Positions 40,552 through 49,945 of a DNA stretch of 64,000 bases are shown here, in pieces. Within the stretch, counting starts at the first letter, position 1. Each line of letters starts with the position of its first letter. The position numbers and the translations under genes were made by a program. The notes under the pieces are model-generated. The model did no database searches. It had not been told where the DNA came from and saw nothing but the letters and a program-made list of their open reading frames with translations. The stretch comes from Paramoeba atlantica (taxonomy: Eukaryota > Discosea): the NCBI GenBank assembly GCA_977017575.1, contig CDRNVI010000040.1, forward strand, positions 434,001 to 498,000. Reading direction: 5' to 3'.

Positions 40552-40804
40552 CGCATCTCATGAACATACATATTCATTGGACTTCAAAATACCGGGTAAT
40601 CACTAAGCATCTACATGATTTTATAACATTCGTTAATAGTTTACTTTTTTAAGCTTGTTTTTAAGCATATTGTTAGCAGGAAGCTTGTTTATTTATGAAT
40701 AGAACTCGACATGCATAACTTAGAATTGTTAATAATAATTTAACTAGAATTTAATAAATAGTTTGTTTCGTAAATCCTTCACCTTTACGGACTCTATACA
40801 ATAA

Positions 40805-40823
40805 TTTCTTTCCTTTTTTATAG
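40805..40823 (+). promoter_or_regulatory. Putative trans-splice acceptor
   Basis: A pyrimidine tract ending TATAG lies 6 nt before the ATG at 40830. Confidence 0.45.
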
Positions 40824-40829
40824 AATAGC

Positions 40830-42494
40830 ATGGTCAAGCACAGTAAACTTGCAGTTTTTGCCGGTGTTATTGCAGGAAGCGGATTGGCGTACTGGGTCTG
40901 GAGAAGAATTCGTCGAACTCGGAACGCGGACGTTGACGTGATACATTTTCAAAAAGTTTCTACTTTGGACATTCCAAAAAAAACAAATAATGAAAATGTG
41001 GGAAAGAAAGCTGAAAAATCTGAATTCAAAGTTTCACCAGTGTCCGGGAGCGATCGAATAGAAAGCACACTTGCTCATCAAAGTCGTGAAGGCGTGTTTG
41101 TGTATGATCATTTGGGAGCTGTTTTGCGGCTGCCTCCGTCATGGAAAGTAGCTGAGGATGTTTCCCCTGTCCCTAATGTGGCAATGATTACATTGAAACA
41201 CACAGATCATATTTCAAACGACACCCCAGGAGCAGCGCCAATAGTTGTTTTGAGCGTGGAAGACACGAGTCTTGTAGGTCAAGACTTACATGAATTTAAA
41301 GAAACGAGTAAGGCAAACGCAATGCAACAAATGTATGCAATGACACAAGGAATGGTCCCACCTCAAGTCGTGTTTGATGGGCCAGAAAACAACGGGCCAT
41401 TTAAAATGACTCTTCAGTACAATATGATGGCACCTTTTATGCAAATGAAAGTTGTAAATTTTTTGACATTGGAGAATGACTTGGCGTACGTGCTTCAGTT
41501 CATGGGAAGTCCTGATGTGTACGAAAAGTATGAGAAGGACGTACGTGACATTGCTCGACAATTTCAAATAAATAAACTACCGTATACAGGGCCGTCGAGT
41601 TCTACTATTGTCTCAAGCTCAAGTGGGGCATTTACAATATCTCTCCCTGTATCATGGATACTATTGTCCATTGCAAAATCACCAACTGAGCTACTAGAGG
41701 CGGAAACACCGTCACCAAATAAGACTGAAAGAGTCGAGCTTCTAAAACCAGCGGACGGAGGCATGTGGTCACAGGAAAAGCTTCTTCACATTGCGAAAGA
41801 GAATCGTGGAACGTCCTTCTCAATGACTCAAAAAGATGATATACTAACTGCAACGTACAAAAATGTCGGAGGTCACCATGTGTGTCTCATTGCCACTGGT
41901 GCTTTTTGTTTAAGGGTTTCTCCGCTAAAATCTAAAAAGTCCATATTAAAGGAGTCAGAACTGGAGAAAATAGTACGAAGCATCACTTCCAGTGCTACAC
42001 ACGACGAGATCACTTATCACAATCGTCGAAACCGATACAGATTTTCTGTGAAACTTAAGAGCCGTCTTGTTGAGTCTCGAATTGGGGACAATGCGATCAC
42101 AATGGCGCCGGAGGGAATGGAACCCGGAAGCGCTGCAACCGAGGCTACTCCTATTTTTACCGTACGGTGTGGTGATCCTTCTAGCGACAAAGATTGTGAG
42201 CCTACATTAGAGCAGTGGCTGGATCGACTCCAGCAAGAAGCAGCTCGATCAGAGGTTAGAATTTCAGATCTAAAAATGGATAAGCTCTGTGGACATGACT
42301 GTGTAACGTTCTCACAGCAAGAGGCGCAGGAGATAGGAAGCGGTTCCAAGGAGGAGCATCAAGCACGGATAGTTGTCTTTGTGGAGGACGGAAAAACTTA
42401 CATGCTCCGGTGGGAAACTCCTTCATTAGTATGGAGCAAGTTTGAGGGCAAATTCCAAGATCTCTTAAGCACGTTTCACATAGTCAGCGCTTAG
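40830..42494 (+). CDS. Membrane-anchored protein with three PsbP/Mog1-like repeats
   Basis: The 554-aa product starts with one membrane segment (LAVFAGVIAGSGLAYWVW, residues 7-24) followed by RRIRRTR, an N-terminal anchor of the kind found in mitochondrial outer-membrane proteins. The rest appears to hold three related domains of about 130-160 residues. Each begins with an aromatic/'LPxSW' segment: GAVLRLPPSWKV near 93, GAFTISLPVSWIL near 267 and NRYRFSVKLKSR near 401. Each ends in a 'Y/F-x-L-x-F' strand and a final amphipathic helix. The pattern resembles the PsbP/DUF1795/Mog1 fold, but this is a judgement by eye. No catalytic residues are evident and the function is unknown. Confidence 0.6.
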   Translation: MVKHSKLAVFAGVIAGSGLAYWVWRRIRRTRNADVDVIHFQKVSTLDIPKKTNNENVGKKAEKSEFKVSPVSGSDRIESTLAHQSREGVFVYDHLGAVLRLPPSWKVAEDVSPVPNVAMITLKHTDHISNDTPGAAPIVVLSVEDTSLVGQDLHEFKETSKANAMQQMYAMTQGMVPPQVVFDGPENNGPFKMTLQYNMMAPFMQMKVVNFLTLENDLAYVLQFMGSPDVYEKYEKDVRDIARQFQINKLPYTGPSSSTIVSSSSGAFTISLPVSWILLSIAKSPTELLEAETPSPNKTERVELLKPADGGMWSQEKLLHIAKENRGTSFSMTQKDDILTATYKNVGGHHVCLIATGAFCLRVSPLKSKKSILKESELEKIVRSITSSATHDEITYHNRRNRYRFSVKLKSRLVESRIGDNAITMAPEGMEPGSAATEATPIFTVRCGDPSSDKDCEPTLEQWLDRLQQEAARSEVRISDLKMDKLCGHDCVTFSQQEAQEIGSGSKEEHQARIVVFVEDGKTYMLRWETPSLVWSKFEGKFQDLLSTFHIVSA

Positions 42495-43068
42495 CTTTGT
42501 AACTGATATAAATTTCAAGGTAGGTAAAGATTTTACTGTGTTTAACTAGTTAAACGAAGTGCATCTTTTCCGTTGCTTTGGGCGAGTCCTGTTTTAGTAA
42601 ATGATCACGTTTCTAAGTGCTTGTCAAGTTTTTTAGTTCTTACGTACACACTAGATATGTAAACTTACTATGAGAACTACTAGTAAAAAAAACTAGTATC
42701 TGTTTCATTATTTTTTAATGGTACGTTTGACTCCAATTTGGTCAGGATATTTTACGTTTTTTGCACATCAAAGCATGTTCCAGCCTACAAAGGTTTCTGA
42801 ATGTAGAAAACGCATAAAAACTAGTGTAAAACTATAAATAGAGAATATGGGAATTCTGTATGCTAGTATTGCACAATGCTATTATTGTATTTACTTACGG
42901 TACGCGGTACATTACTGTATGTAGTACTGTATGTGATGTATTTAAACTAAATTTCTAAATCATGATGCAACTTTTCTTTATTCTGTGCACTGTTAGCTAC
43001 AAAATTCTCCGTAAGTTTCCAGTGAAAGTTTATTTCAAAAAAAAGAAATTTTGAGAAGGCTTGAGTTT
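42495..43068. other. AT-rich intergenic region
   Basis: An ACTAGT..ACTAGT pair flanks an A run at 42680-42700. No gene or repeat copy was recognised. Confidence 0.45.
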
Positions 43069-43782
43069 ATGTCTGAAATAGTCTTGCGAAAGAAGCTGTT
43101 TCGTCGTCAGGTGAATTATCTGCTGGCACAAGCGTCGATCAAAGATTTGAATACTCAAAGTGAACACATTGCCACGCAACTTTTATCCTCTCTTTGGTGG
43201 AAAAAGTGTAGTACACTGGGGACGTATCTGAGCGTTCCATCACAATTTTCAACTCGGGAAGTTGATACCAGACATATCATACGAGAAGCACTCAAAGACG
43301 AATGTTGCAAAAAGGTGTATATAATTACCGAACCCCGTACCCAACAGGTGAACGTGGAAGGAGGTCCGTCTCACTGTGAACAAAAAAGGACAGATCTTAT
43401 GGTTTTTACCCGTGTGTCCTCCATGGAAGATTTAGATGCTCTGTTTGAAGTTGGCAGAATGGGGTTCCCACAGTTGCGGTATCCGACAGAAAGTGGCGAT
43501 TCACCAAGGGAGCTTGACTTGTTACTTGTTCCTGGCGTTGCGTTTACGAAGCAATGTGCCCGGTTGGGGAGAGGAAAAGGATGGTTTGATCGATTGCTTC
43601 GCACCCCAGGTACCACTTCCATCGAAGTTGCGATGGGTCTTGCGTTTACTTGTCAATTAGTAGCAGAAGATGATTTTCCCATGGAATCTCACGACGCCTT
43701 TCTTGATGCTGTAGTCACACCTTCAGGTAACTATGAAAGAGACCGCAGAACACAGTTTATACCCGAAAGCACTAGGGAATAG
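43069..43782 (+). CDS. MTHFS: 5-formyltetrahydrofolate cyclo-ligase
   Basis: The 237-aa product matches the MTHFS family, which converts 5-formyl- to 5,10-methenyltetrahydrofolate with ATP. The N-terminal RKKLFRRQVNYLL helix is followed by a substrate-contacting segment LGTYLSVPSQFSTREVDT near 50-67, DLLLVPGVAFTKQCARLGRGKGWFDRLL (about 145-172; the glycine loop binds phosphate), and a final HDAFLDAVVTP block. The length is near the family norm of 200. The start is the ATG at 43069; the frame extends 18 bases further without an ATG. No targeting signal is evident, so it is probably cytosolic. Confidence 0.9.
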   Translation: MSEIVLRKKLFRRQVNYLLAQASIKDLNTQSEHIATQLLSSLWWKKCSTLGTYLSVPSQFSTREVDTRHIIREALKDECCKKVYIITEPRTQQVNVEGGPSHCEQKRTDLMVFTRVSSMEDLDALFEVGRMGFPQLRYPTESGDSPRELDLLLVPGVAFTKQCARLGRGKGWFDRLLRTPGTTSIEVAMGLAFTCQLVAEDDFPMESHDAFLDAVVTPSGNYERDRRTQFIPESTRE

Positions 43783-43910
43783 AAAATAAGAAAATATTTT
43801 GTTAGGAAAAATGAATGATGCTGTCCTTTCTTTCTATTAAACACACCCTGGAAATTTTATTTACATGTACACACACAAGACAGGTATAGCCTTCTTACAC
43901 GTTTTAATTA

Positions 43911-43915
43911 TTTAG
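43911..43915 (+). promoter_or_regulatory. Putative trans-splice acceptor for FEN1
   Basis: A TTTTAATTATTTAG acceptor lies about 20 nt before the ATG at 43936, followed by an AG-free leader. Confidence 0.4.
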
Positions 43916-43935
43916 ACCTCAACATTGTCCTCGCA

Positions 43936-45120
43936 ATGGGTATTGATGGACTCAGCAAAGTAATCGCGGAGAAGGCCATTCACGGGTTGAAAAAGCAGGA
44001 CATCAAAAGTTACTTTGGTCGTCGCATTGCTCTGGATGCCTCCTGCGCGATCTACCAGTTCCTTATCGCACTAAAAGGCTTCTCCGAGGGTCAGGGTACG
44101 GAACTCACCAATGAGGCCGGGGAGGTGACCTCCCACCTTGTGGGGCTCTGGAGCCGCACACTTCGAATGGTCAGCGAGGGGATTAAACCGATTTACGTGT
44201 TTGATGGCAAGCCTCCCGACATGAAGTCGCATGAGATCTCCCGGAGGAACAAACTCGCGGCGGATGCGGCCACCGGGTTGCAAGTCGCGACTGAGTTAAA
44301 AGATGACGCCATGATGGAGCGCATGAGCAAACGCATGGTGCGCGTCACCCGGGAGCAGAACGAGGAGTGTAAGAAACTGCTACGGCTGATGGGGATGCCT
44401 GTGGTGGAGGCGCCGGAGGAGGCGGAGGCCCAGTGCGTAGAGCTTGTCCGCGGGGGCAAGGCGTGGGCCGTGGGGACGGAGGACATGGATGCCCTGACGT
44501 TTGGCGCCACGGTTATGCTGCGTCACCTGAACTATTCCCAGTCCGGTGGGATTATGGAGTACCATCTGGAGGAGGTGCTGCGTGATCTGAAGTTGACCCG
44601 GGAGCAGTTTATTGACTTTTGTGTGCTGCTTGGGTGTGATTACACTGGGAAGGTTGCGGGGATAGGTCCCGTGCGAGCGCTGGAGGGAATACTTCAATAT
44701 GGGAGTATGGAAAAGCTATTGGAGAACTTAGATCCGGAGAAACATCCATGGACGCCGGAAAACTTTAATTATGTCGCCGCTCGAAGGCTTTTTCAAAACC
44801 CAGTTGTGAATAAGGCAGAGGATTTGCTCATAGATTTTACTGAGCCCGACGTCGAAGGACTAAAAGAATTCCTTGTCAAGGAAAAATTATTTTCTGAAGA
44901 ACGCGTATCGCGCGGTATCCAAAAATTAATGGATGCGCGGAAGACGAAGACTCAAGGTCGGTTGGATACTTTTTTTAAGACTGCCCACAAGATTTCATCA
45001 ACCCCCTTCGGAGGGGAGGATGAGAAAAAAAACAAGCGAACTACGAAGGCGTCACTTCCCTCAGGAAAGCTTGTTAAGAAAGGACATGCGGGAGGAAAGA
45101 AAGGAGTTGCAAAAAACTAA
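43936..45120 (+). CDS. FEN1: Flap endonuclease 1
   Basis: This 394-aa nuclear enzyme cleaves 5' flaps during Okazaki-fragment maturation and base-excision repair. The acidic metal-binding residues of the family are all present: Asp34 in ALDASCAIYQFL, the FDGKPPD Asp near 86, EAPEEAEAQ near 158-160, TEDMDALTF near 179-181, and LGCDYTG near 233. The PCNA-binding box QGRLDTFF is near residue 342, followed by a Lys-rich tail. Composition is split: roughly 44000-44690 is GC-rich (about 73% in one row near 44400), and the 3' third is about 45%. Confidence 0.97.
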   Translation: MGIDGLSKVIAEKAIHGLKKQDIKSYFGRRIALDASCAIYQFLIALKGFSEGQGTELTNEAGEVTSHLVGLWSRTLRMVSEGIKPIYVFDGKPPDMKSHEISRRNKLAADAATGLQVATELKDDAMMERMSKRMVRVTREQNEECKKLLRLMGMPVVEAPEEAEAQCVELVRGGKAWAVGTEDMDALTFGATVMLRHLNYSQSGGIMEYHLEEVLRDLKLTREQFIDFCVLLGCDYTGKVAGIGPVRALEGILQYGSMEKLLENLDPEKHPWTPENFNYVAARRLFQNPVVNKAEDLLIDFTEPDVEGLKEFLVKEKLFSEERVSRGIQKLMDARKTKTQGRLDTFFKTAHKISSTPFGGEDEKKNKRTTKASLPSGKLVKKGHAGGKKGVAKN

Positions 45121-45462
45121 GGAGCGAGGTTTTAATGGTTTCCCTTGATCAGAACTCTTTTAGGGTATCGTGCAGTTTCAATAGCTATTATACCAAGTTG
45201 TAGCACTGAACATTCGCACGTTTTTTCTACAGTGTAGTAGAGTGTCGTGAAAGGACGGTGTCAGGCTCGTGGATTCTAAGTGTAGTATAGTAGAGTTTAG
45301 TTCTCAAAGGTGGCTTTGAAAAGGGAATTCATGATTCTGTCTTTGGAATAGGTTTTTTTCACATCATAGCAAAAGTCCCCTTTCACGTCATACAAGTATG
45401 TCGCAAATACGCATAAGAAAAAATTTTAGTAATACGGTCAAAACTAAGAATGTTTATTTAGT
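45121..45462. other. AT-rich intergenic region
   Basis: GTGTAGTA.AGTGT and GTGTAGTATAGTAGAGT are short related segments at 45232-45298. No gene seen. Confidence 0.4.
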
Positions 45463-45960
45463 ATGCAGTCGCCAGAGTTAGTAAAGGAAGCTTCATTTTC
45501 GAAGAAAGTAGGAACCTTAAAAGAACTACCAAGCACTCCTCATAGTACGAACCGTCCGTTAATGCGGCAAGGTCTTGCGGATATTACGAATCTGTCTCCA
45601 CACATTTCCGGAGTGCACTCGATCAAAGACCCAATGCTGCTCAAAGGCTGTAGCCCACAAGAAAGTCAGTATCAGACTTCAGCTTCGGTTCCTAGTCGCA
45701 CTAAGAATAATATTTCACTATTCCCTGATCCCTCTGCCCTTGCCAATAGTACAGAAATACTAAATACCGGTAAGGAATTTCCGCCCGTTGAAACACAGGA
45801 TACTTCAAGGCCCGCACAATGGGACGTAGCTGATCTTAGAATCTTGATAGATGAGAGGGCTCTCAAAAGGTCAACCGGAATGGAACTCGAAGAAAACTAC
45901 GATTGTGTTCCTGATTTACCTGACCCACTTGAATACATTTCTGCTTATCCAGTTCTATAG
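45463..45960 (+). CDS. Small disordered protein with a canonical destruction box
   Basis: The 165-aa protein is not recognised by family. It is polar and proline/serine-rich, with few predicted helices. Residues 35-43 read RQGLADITN, which fits the full destruction-box pattern RxxLxxxxN recognised by the anaphase-promoting complex. It is set in a basic N-terminal part, and the C-terminus is acidic (LEENYDCVPDLPDPLEY). That layout, basic N-terminus with a D-box and acidic C-terminus, resembles securin, but there is no sequence evidence for separase binding. It lies between FEN1 and NOP56. A role as a cell-cycle substrate is a hypothesis. Confidence 0.6.
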   Translation: MQSPELVKEASFSKKVGTLKELPSTPHSTNRPLMRQGLADITNLSPHISGVHSIKDPMLLKGCSPQESQYQTSASVPSRTKNNISLFPDPSALANSTEILNTGKEFPPVETQDTSRPAQWDVADLRILIDERALKRSTGMELEENYDCVPDLPDPLEYISAYPVL

Positions 45961-46337
45961 AGTTCAAGCATGTAGTCCTGTAGATAGGTCCTGTTCTTGC
46001 CCTTAGGAAAATAGCACAATTATCTAGTTTTCTGGATAATGAACTTCGAGGAAAACAAATCTTTCATTCGCTCTAACTCCGATGAATGGCGCAGAACTTT
46101 AGCTAGTGCTTAAAATTCGGATATTTTTTCCTTTTCACAAAGTTTGACACCAAATTTGTAGATAACTTCTAAAGGGAACACACTTGACAACAGTTGTTCT
46201 GTCATACATGCCGTATACTTTTATGCTTTTATTACTCAAAACTTGTAACCCGCATCCCGAATTATACTTCGAAAGTCATTTTCACTACTAGTAAACCCTT
46301 TTTATCTTTCCCGGGTATCCATTTTTCTTTTTGTTTC
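45961..46337. other. Intergenic region before NOP56
   Basis: AT-rich, ending in a pyrimidine-rich stretch without AG (46295-46337). The nearest AG is in CTACTAG at 46291. Confidence 0.4.
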
Positions 46338-47738
46338 ATGAGCAGCCGTACCTTGTACATTCTTTACGAGAGTGCTACCGGGTACGCGGTGTTTCAGCAA
46401 TTGCGCGCTGAGGAAATTGGCATCACGGATATCGCTCTTCAGCAATCCTATCAGGACCTCTCCACCTTTCGTACTGTTGTAAAACTCGTGAGCTTTGCAC
46501 CGTTCCGTACCGCCGAGGAGGCTCTGGAGAATTGCAACTGTGTCGCGGAGGGGCTGATGACGGATTACCTGCAGCAATTTCTCTCCCAGCTTTTCGCACG
46601 GAAGTTAAAGAAAGGGTCGGCGTTTGAACTCGGGGTAAGCGCCACCACCCTGGGGGCTGTGATCCATGATACACTTCAAATTCCGGTGGTTTCTACAGAG
46701 CACGTGCTGGAGCTCTCACGTTGTATTCGCCTACACGCGGGTAAATTGCTACCTTCTCATCAGCCGGGGGATATTGAGCGCGCACAGTGTGGTCTTACCC
46801 ACGCGTACAGCCGCAACAAAGTGAAGTTCAACGTTCATCGGGTGGACAACATGGTGATTCAGGCTATTGCGCTGATTGATCACATGGATAAGGGAATTAA
46901 CCAGCTTGCGATGCGCGTCAAGGAGTGGTACGGGTGGCATTTCCCAGAGCTCGCACGTGCTCTTCCGGATATTCTTCCTTACGCTAAAGTTGCTCTTACC
47001 CTTGGTGATCTTGATCAAATCCCCGATGTGGGGAAGGATCAGGAACTGGATGAAAAGCTGCGTGAAATTTTGCAGTTCTACGGTTTGGATGAAGGACTTG
47101 CGCAGACGATTTTGGAGCGCGCCCGGACCTCCATGGGAACACAAGTGTCGGAGTTGGACATGTTGAATATTATGGCCTATGCACGTAAGGTTGCGGATCT
47201 AGCTGAGTACCGCACTCGACTGACTGGGTACCTCACGCAAAAGCTAAAAGTAATTGCGCCGAACTTGACGACTCTGCTGGATGAACGTATTGCAGCGCGG
47301 CTGATTAGTCGCACTGGGTCACTTACGAGCCTTGCCAAAGCTCCAGCATCGACGATTCAAATTCTTGGGGCCGAAAAGGCACTGTTCCGGGCGCTCAAAA
47401 AGAAGGGCAAAACACCGAAGTATGGATTGATTTTCAACTCGAGCTTTATTTCGCGCGCGTCGAAACCGAACAAGGGGCGCATCTCTCGGTTTCTTGCAAA
47501 TAAGTGTGCAATCGCGGCCCGCTTAGATTGCTTCATGGAAAAACCTACCTCTATCTTTGGAGGCGTCTTACGGAATCAATTGGAGGGTCGCTTGGGATTC
47601 CTTGAAGACAAAAGTACGAGTCCGATATCAAACCGTGAGGCAATGAAGGAAGCTATCGAACGATATAAAAAATTGGTGGAAAAGCGGGTACGAAAGGCGA
47701 AAGAAAAAGCAGCTCTAAAAGAGCAAATGGCATCTTAA
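46338..47738 (+). CDS. NOP56: NOP56, core box C/D snoRNP protein
   Basis: The 466-aa protein has the NOP5/56/58 organisation. The N-terminal domain starts YILYESATGYAVFQ; an LTHAYSRNKVKFNVHRVDNMVIQAIALID block identifies NOP56 rather than NOP58 (NOP58 has a different block there). Then come a coiled-coil region and the Nop domain with LIARTG-like LISRTGSL, ILGAEKALFRALKKKGKTPKYGLIF, and the RISRFLANKCAIAARLD segment. It binds box C/D guide RNAs with fibrillarin for 2'-O-methylation of rRNA in the nucleolus. The Lys-Glu tail of animal and yeast NOP56 is nearly absent here. The ATG at 46338 begins the conserved region. Confidence 0.95.
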   Translation: MSSRTLYILYESATGYAVFQQLRAEEIGITDIALQQSYQDLSTFRTVVKLVSFAPFRTAEEALENCNCVAEGLMTDYLQQFLSQLFARKLKKGSAFELGVSATTLGAVIHDTLQIPVVSTEHVLELSRCIRLHAGKLLPSHQPGDIERAQCGLTHAYSRNKVKFNVHRVDNMVIQAIALIDHMDKGINQLAMRVKEWYGWHFPELARALPDILPYAKVALTLGDLDQIPDVGKDQELDEKLREILQFYGLDEGLAQTILERARTSMGTQVSELDMLNIMAYARKVADLAEYRTRLTGYLTQKLKVIAPNLTTLLDERIAARLISRTGSLTSLAKAPASTIQILGAEKALFRALKKKGKTPKYGLIFNSSFISRASKPNKGRISRFLANKCAIAARLDCFMEKPTSIFGGVLRNQLEGRLGFLEDKSTSPISNREAMKEAIERYKKLVEKRVRKAKEKAALKEQMAS

Positions 47739-48150
47739 TATCTGAACGTTTTTAGAAATATACCTTAATTCAATGACAAACATGGCATTTCGCTCTTTAA
47801 TTTTATTTCTTAAAAGCTAAGCTTGAAAACAGGAATCTGTAACATGAAAAATGCATTCCAATATGAACTTAAAATTGTCGCACTGGACTCTATGGTTAAA
47901 CCTGCAGTTGTGCATAGTGGACATTCAGTAAGCTCTATCTGTTTTCTCTTTTCTTATGATTATTGATGTATCAAAAAAGAGTTGTACTCAACACACAGCA
48001 CCAATAACAAGCCTCCTACATTGTAACAGTTTACCATCCCCCACTAACCACGCTAACTTCCACAGAAAACTTTCTTTTTTTCTTTTTTGTCTCAGCCTTT
48101 TTACTTTCTAACTTCCCCACCACCCCCTTCACCTCCATGAACCCTCCTAC
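47739..48150. other. Intergenic region
   Basis: AT-rich at first, then pyrimidine-rich from 48058 with CTCAG at about 48092, a possible acceptor for the next gene. An upstream ATG at 48137 opens a frame that ends at once. Confidence 0.45.
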
Positions 48151-49332
48151 ATGAACCCACCTCACCTCTCTACTCTCCTCTTCGCACTCACTCTCCTCCT
48201 CCCGGTGGCACAACCTTACCACCCTCTTTACCCTCTAGAGGGCTACTCCTCCCCCGCGGATCCCTCCGAGACCCATCCCCCTTCTCATCCTGAGGAAGAC
48301 CAGCCGCCCCCCTCCCTCCCTCCCCCCACAGGCATCCACGAGGAGGACTACTTCGGTTCCGACGGGTACAAGTACGTCACCCCGAGCCCACGCGCCCAGG
48401 AAACCCGGAAAGCGCGAAAAGCAGCAGCTGCTGCTGCGCAAAAAGAAAAACAAAAAGATAAGGAAGAAGCCAACAAAGATAAGAAAGAATCCAACAAAGA
48501 TAAGAAAGAAGCCAACCAAGATAAGAAAGAAGCCAACAAAGATAAGAAAGAAGCCAACCAAGATAAGAAAGAAGCCAACCAAGATAAGAAAGAAGCCAAC
48601 CAAGATAAGAAAGAAGCCAACCAAGATAAGAAAGAAGCCAACCAAGATAAGGAGGCAGAAGAAAACCATAAAACAACAACAACAACAGCAACAACAACCC
48701 CATTTTCGAACCCAAAAGAAAGCCACTACGCGGTCGACACCAACGTGTTGCATTACCCGTTCCCCGATGGGGCGGCTCTCCCGGTGGTGGCGCCCGGGGC
48801 CGCGGGGGATGAGGACATGGAGGAGATGGATCTGTTCTCGGATCTCACCCTGGAGAGCGCGGCGCCGTACTTCCCCCCACTCCCGCGGGCGAGAGGGGGG
48901 AGGAACCGGGAGGCGGGGAGGGTGCGGGCGAAGACGATTTATGAGTACCTGGAGGATATTATCCACGAGCGGCTGCGGAGGTGTAGTCGACGGTGTAAGT
49001 GCTGGGGGTATGACATATGGCTCGGGTCGCTTCCGGGGGAGGCCAGGGGGTGGGTGACGGGGAAGAGCTACCGACGGATTCTGCAGGAGACGCATCTGCA
49101 GATGAGGGACCGACTGGATATGTGTGGGTGTTCCATGTATGTGGTGTGTCGTCACCTGCCGGAGAGTGTGCTCGCCAGGCATGTGAAGGATGAGGAGTAT
49201 ATTGTGTATGAGGATGTGTACCGTGAGCTGCAGTGGGTGGATCGTATGATACGCAAGAGCGTGGGCCTGTGCTGTTATGCGAAACAGGGTAACGTGAACG
49301 GGTATGAGAAGAAAATATACGCGGTATTGTAG
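48151..49332 (+). CDS. Secreted protein with DKKEANQ heptad repeats and Cys-rich C-terminal domain
   Basis: The 393-aa protein is not recognised. It starts with a signal peptide (MNPPHLSTLLFALTLLLPVA), then a Pro-rich region. Residues about 106-170 hold nine near-identical heptads DKKEANQ (with K/Q and A/S changes), then a Thr-rich linker (TTTTTATTT). The C-terminal 110 residues form a domain with cysteines in the order C.3.C.C, C.C, C and CC (RRCSRRCKCWGYD, MCGCSMYVVCRH, VGLCCYAKQ). The repeats are nearly identical at DNA level, so they expanded recently. The protein is highly charged and may be a surface or extracellular component. GC content peaks at about 70% in 48750-49000. Confidence 0.75.
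   Translation: MNPPHLSTLLFALTLLLPVAQPYHPLYPLEGYSSPADPSETHPPSHPEEDQPPPSLPPPTGIHEEDYFGSDGYKYVTPSPRAQETRKARKAAAAAAQKEKQKDKEEANKDKKESNKDKKEANQDKKEANKDKKEANQDKKEANQDKKEANQDKKEANQDKKEANQDKEAEENHKTTTTTATTTPFSNPKESHYAVDTNVLHYPFPDGAALPVVAPGAAGDEDMEEMDLFSDLTLESAAPYFPPLPRARGGRNREAGRVRAKTIYEYLEDIIHERLRRCSRRCKCWGYDIWLGSLPGEARGWVTGKSYRRILQETHLQMRDRLDMCGCSMYVVCRHLPESVLARHVKDEEYIVYEDVYRELQWVDRMIRKSVGLCCYAKQGNVNGYEKKIYAVL
48466..48655 (+). repeat. 21-bp tandem repeat inside the gene
   Basis: Nine near-identical 21-bp units encode the heptads (GATAAGAAAGAAGCCAACCA), differing mostly at one base that changes Gln to Lys. The opposite strand is also open in all three frames here because of this composition. Confidence 0.9.
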
Positions 49333-49529
49333 ACAGGTTACATTGGTTATGTTCCATTGTAGGAAACTGTTGTGGTTTTCGCGTATTTCGGGTTCTTTTT
49401 AACCCAAGCGAACCACTTTTTTGTGAAATTGTTTTATCATGCACTTATAGTGCAGAGATTTACTCACCATGTCCTTATCCCGCATACGACGGGTGGATCA
49501 TTTGAGGTTTCGTCCTCGCCGGAGGTGTG

Positions 49530-49700
49530 CGGGTGCGGAGAGCTGGCGTCCCAGGTGCAGAGAGCTCGGTTGTCATGTGCAGGTGCAGAGAGTCGGATGC
49601 GTAATCCCCAAAATTTCGGGGGCAATCCGGGTGCAGAGAGCTGCGACAGAGCCGAGGTGCGGAGAGCTGGGCGACCGCCAGGTGCAGAGAACCGAGTCTC
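49530..49700 (+). repeat. Irregular GGTGCAGAGAG repeats
   Basis: Six copies of GGTGC(A/G)GAGAG are spaced irregularly (14-70 bp apart). They lie just before the hairpin cluster. Confidence 0.7.
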
Positions 49701-49720
49701 GTCGGCGGAGGACACGTCTA

Positions 49721-49945
49721 GTGGTCCTCAAGGGAGGCCACCGTGACGCATGGCCCTCTCGGAGAGGAAAAAGACAAGTCGAAAAAAGCCGAGAGGGGGG
49801 AGCACACTCACTCCAGGGGAGTGAGTCGGGGAGGGGTGAAGGGGTGAAAGCGCGTCCCCTGCTTCAGCGACAAGAGGGACAGTTCCGACCTTAGTGCCGG
49901 CCGGCAACGGGCATAAAAATACAGTAACAGTATGCCCGTTGCCGG
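49721..49945 (+). ncRNA. Candidate structured RNA: four successive hairpins
   Basis: Four stems follow one another: 49721-49741 (GTGG.CCTC with GAGGCCAC), 49754-49797 (9-bp stem CCCTCTCGG), 49806-49826 (perfect 9-bp ACTCACTCC with a 3-nt loop), and 49901-49945 (perfect 15-bp stem CCGGCAACGGGCATA with a 15-nt loop). This density in non-coding sequence is unlike any other intergenic part of the window. I do not recognise SRP, RNase P/MRP, U3 or SL RNA signatures. It may instead be a terminator or processing signal, or a fold-back element. Confidence 0.35.

Larger units (their letters stand above)
40120..40829. other. Intergenic region with 233-bp repeat copy 1
   Basis: AT-rich. From 40318 to 40551 it matches 54437-54669 (described separately). 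Between 40225 and 40290 the sequence GTTTCTCTAT..AATAGAGAAAC forms an inverted pair. Confidence 0.5.

Noticed and set aside
48235-49182. A 315-codon open frame on the minus strand opposite the secreted protein gene
   Set aside because: It is a by-product of the GC-rich and repeat composition; its product is a hydrophobic repeat and Pro/Arg-rich sequence, while the plus frame has a signal peptide and ordered Cys domain.
49469-49894. A 141-codon frame over the hairpin region
   Set aside because: Arg-rich product of GC-rich DNA, no homology recognised, and a second frame (49372-49746) is open across the same bases.
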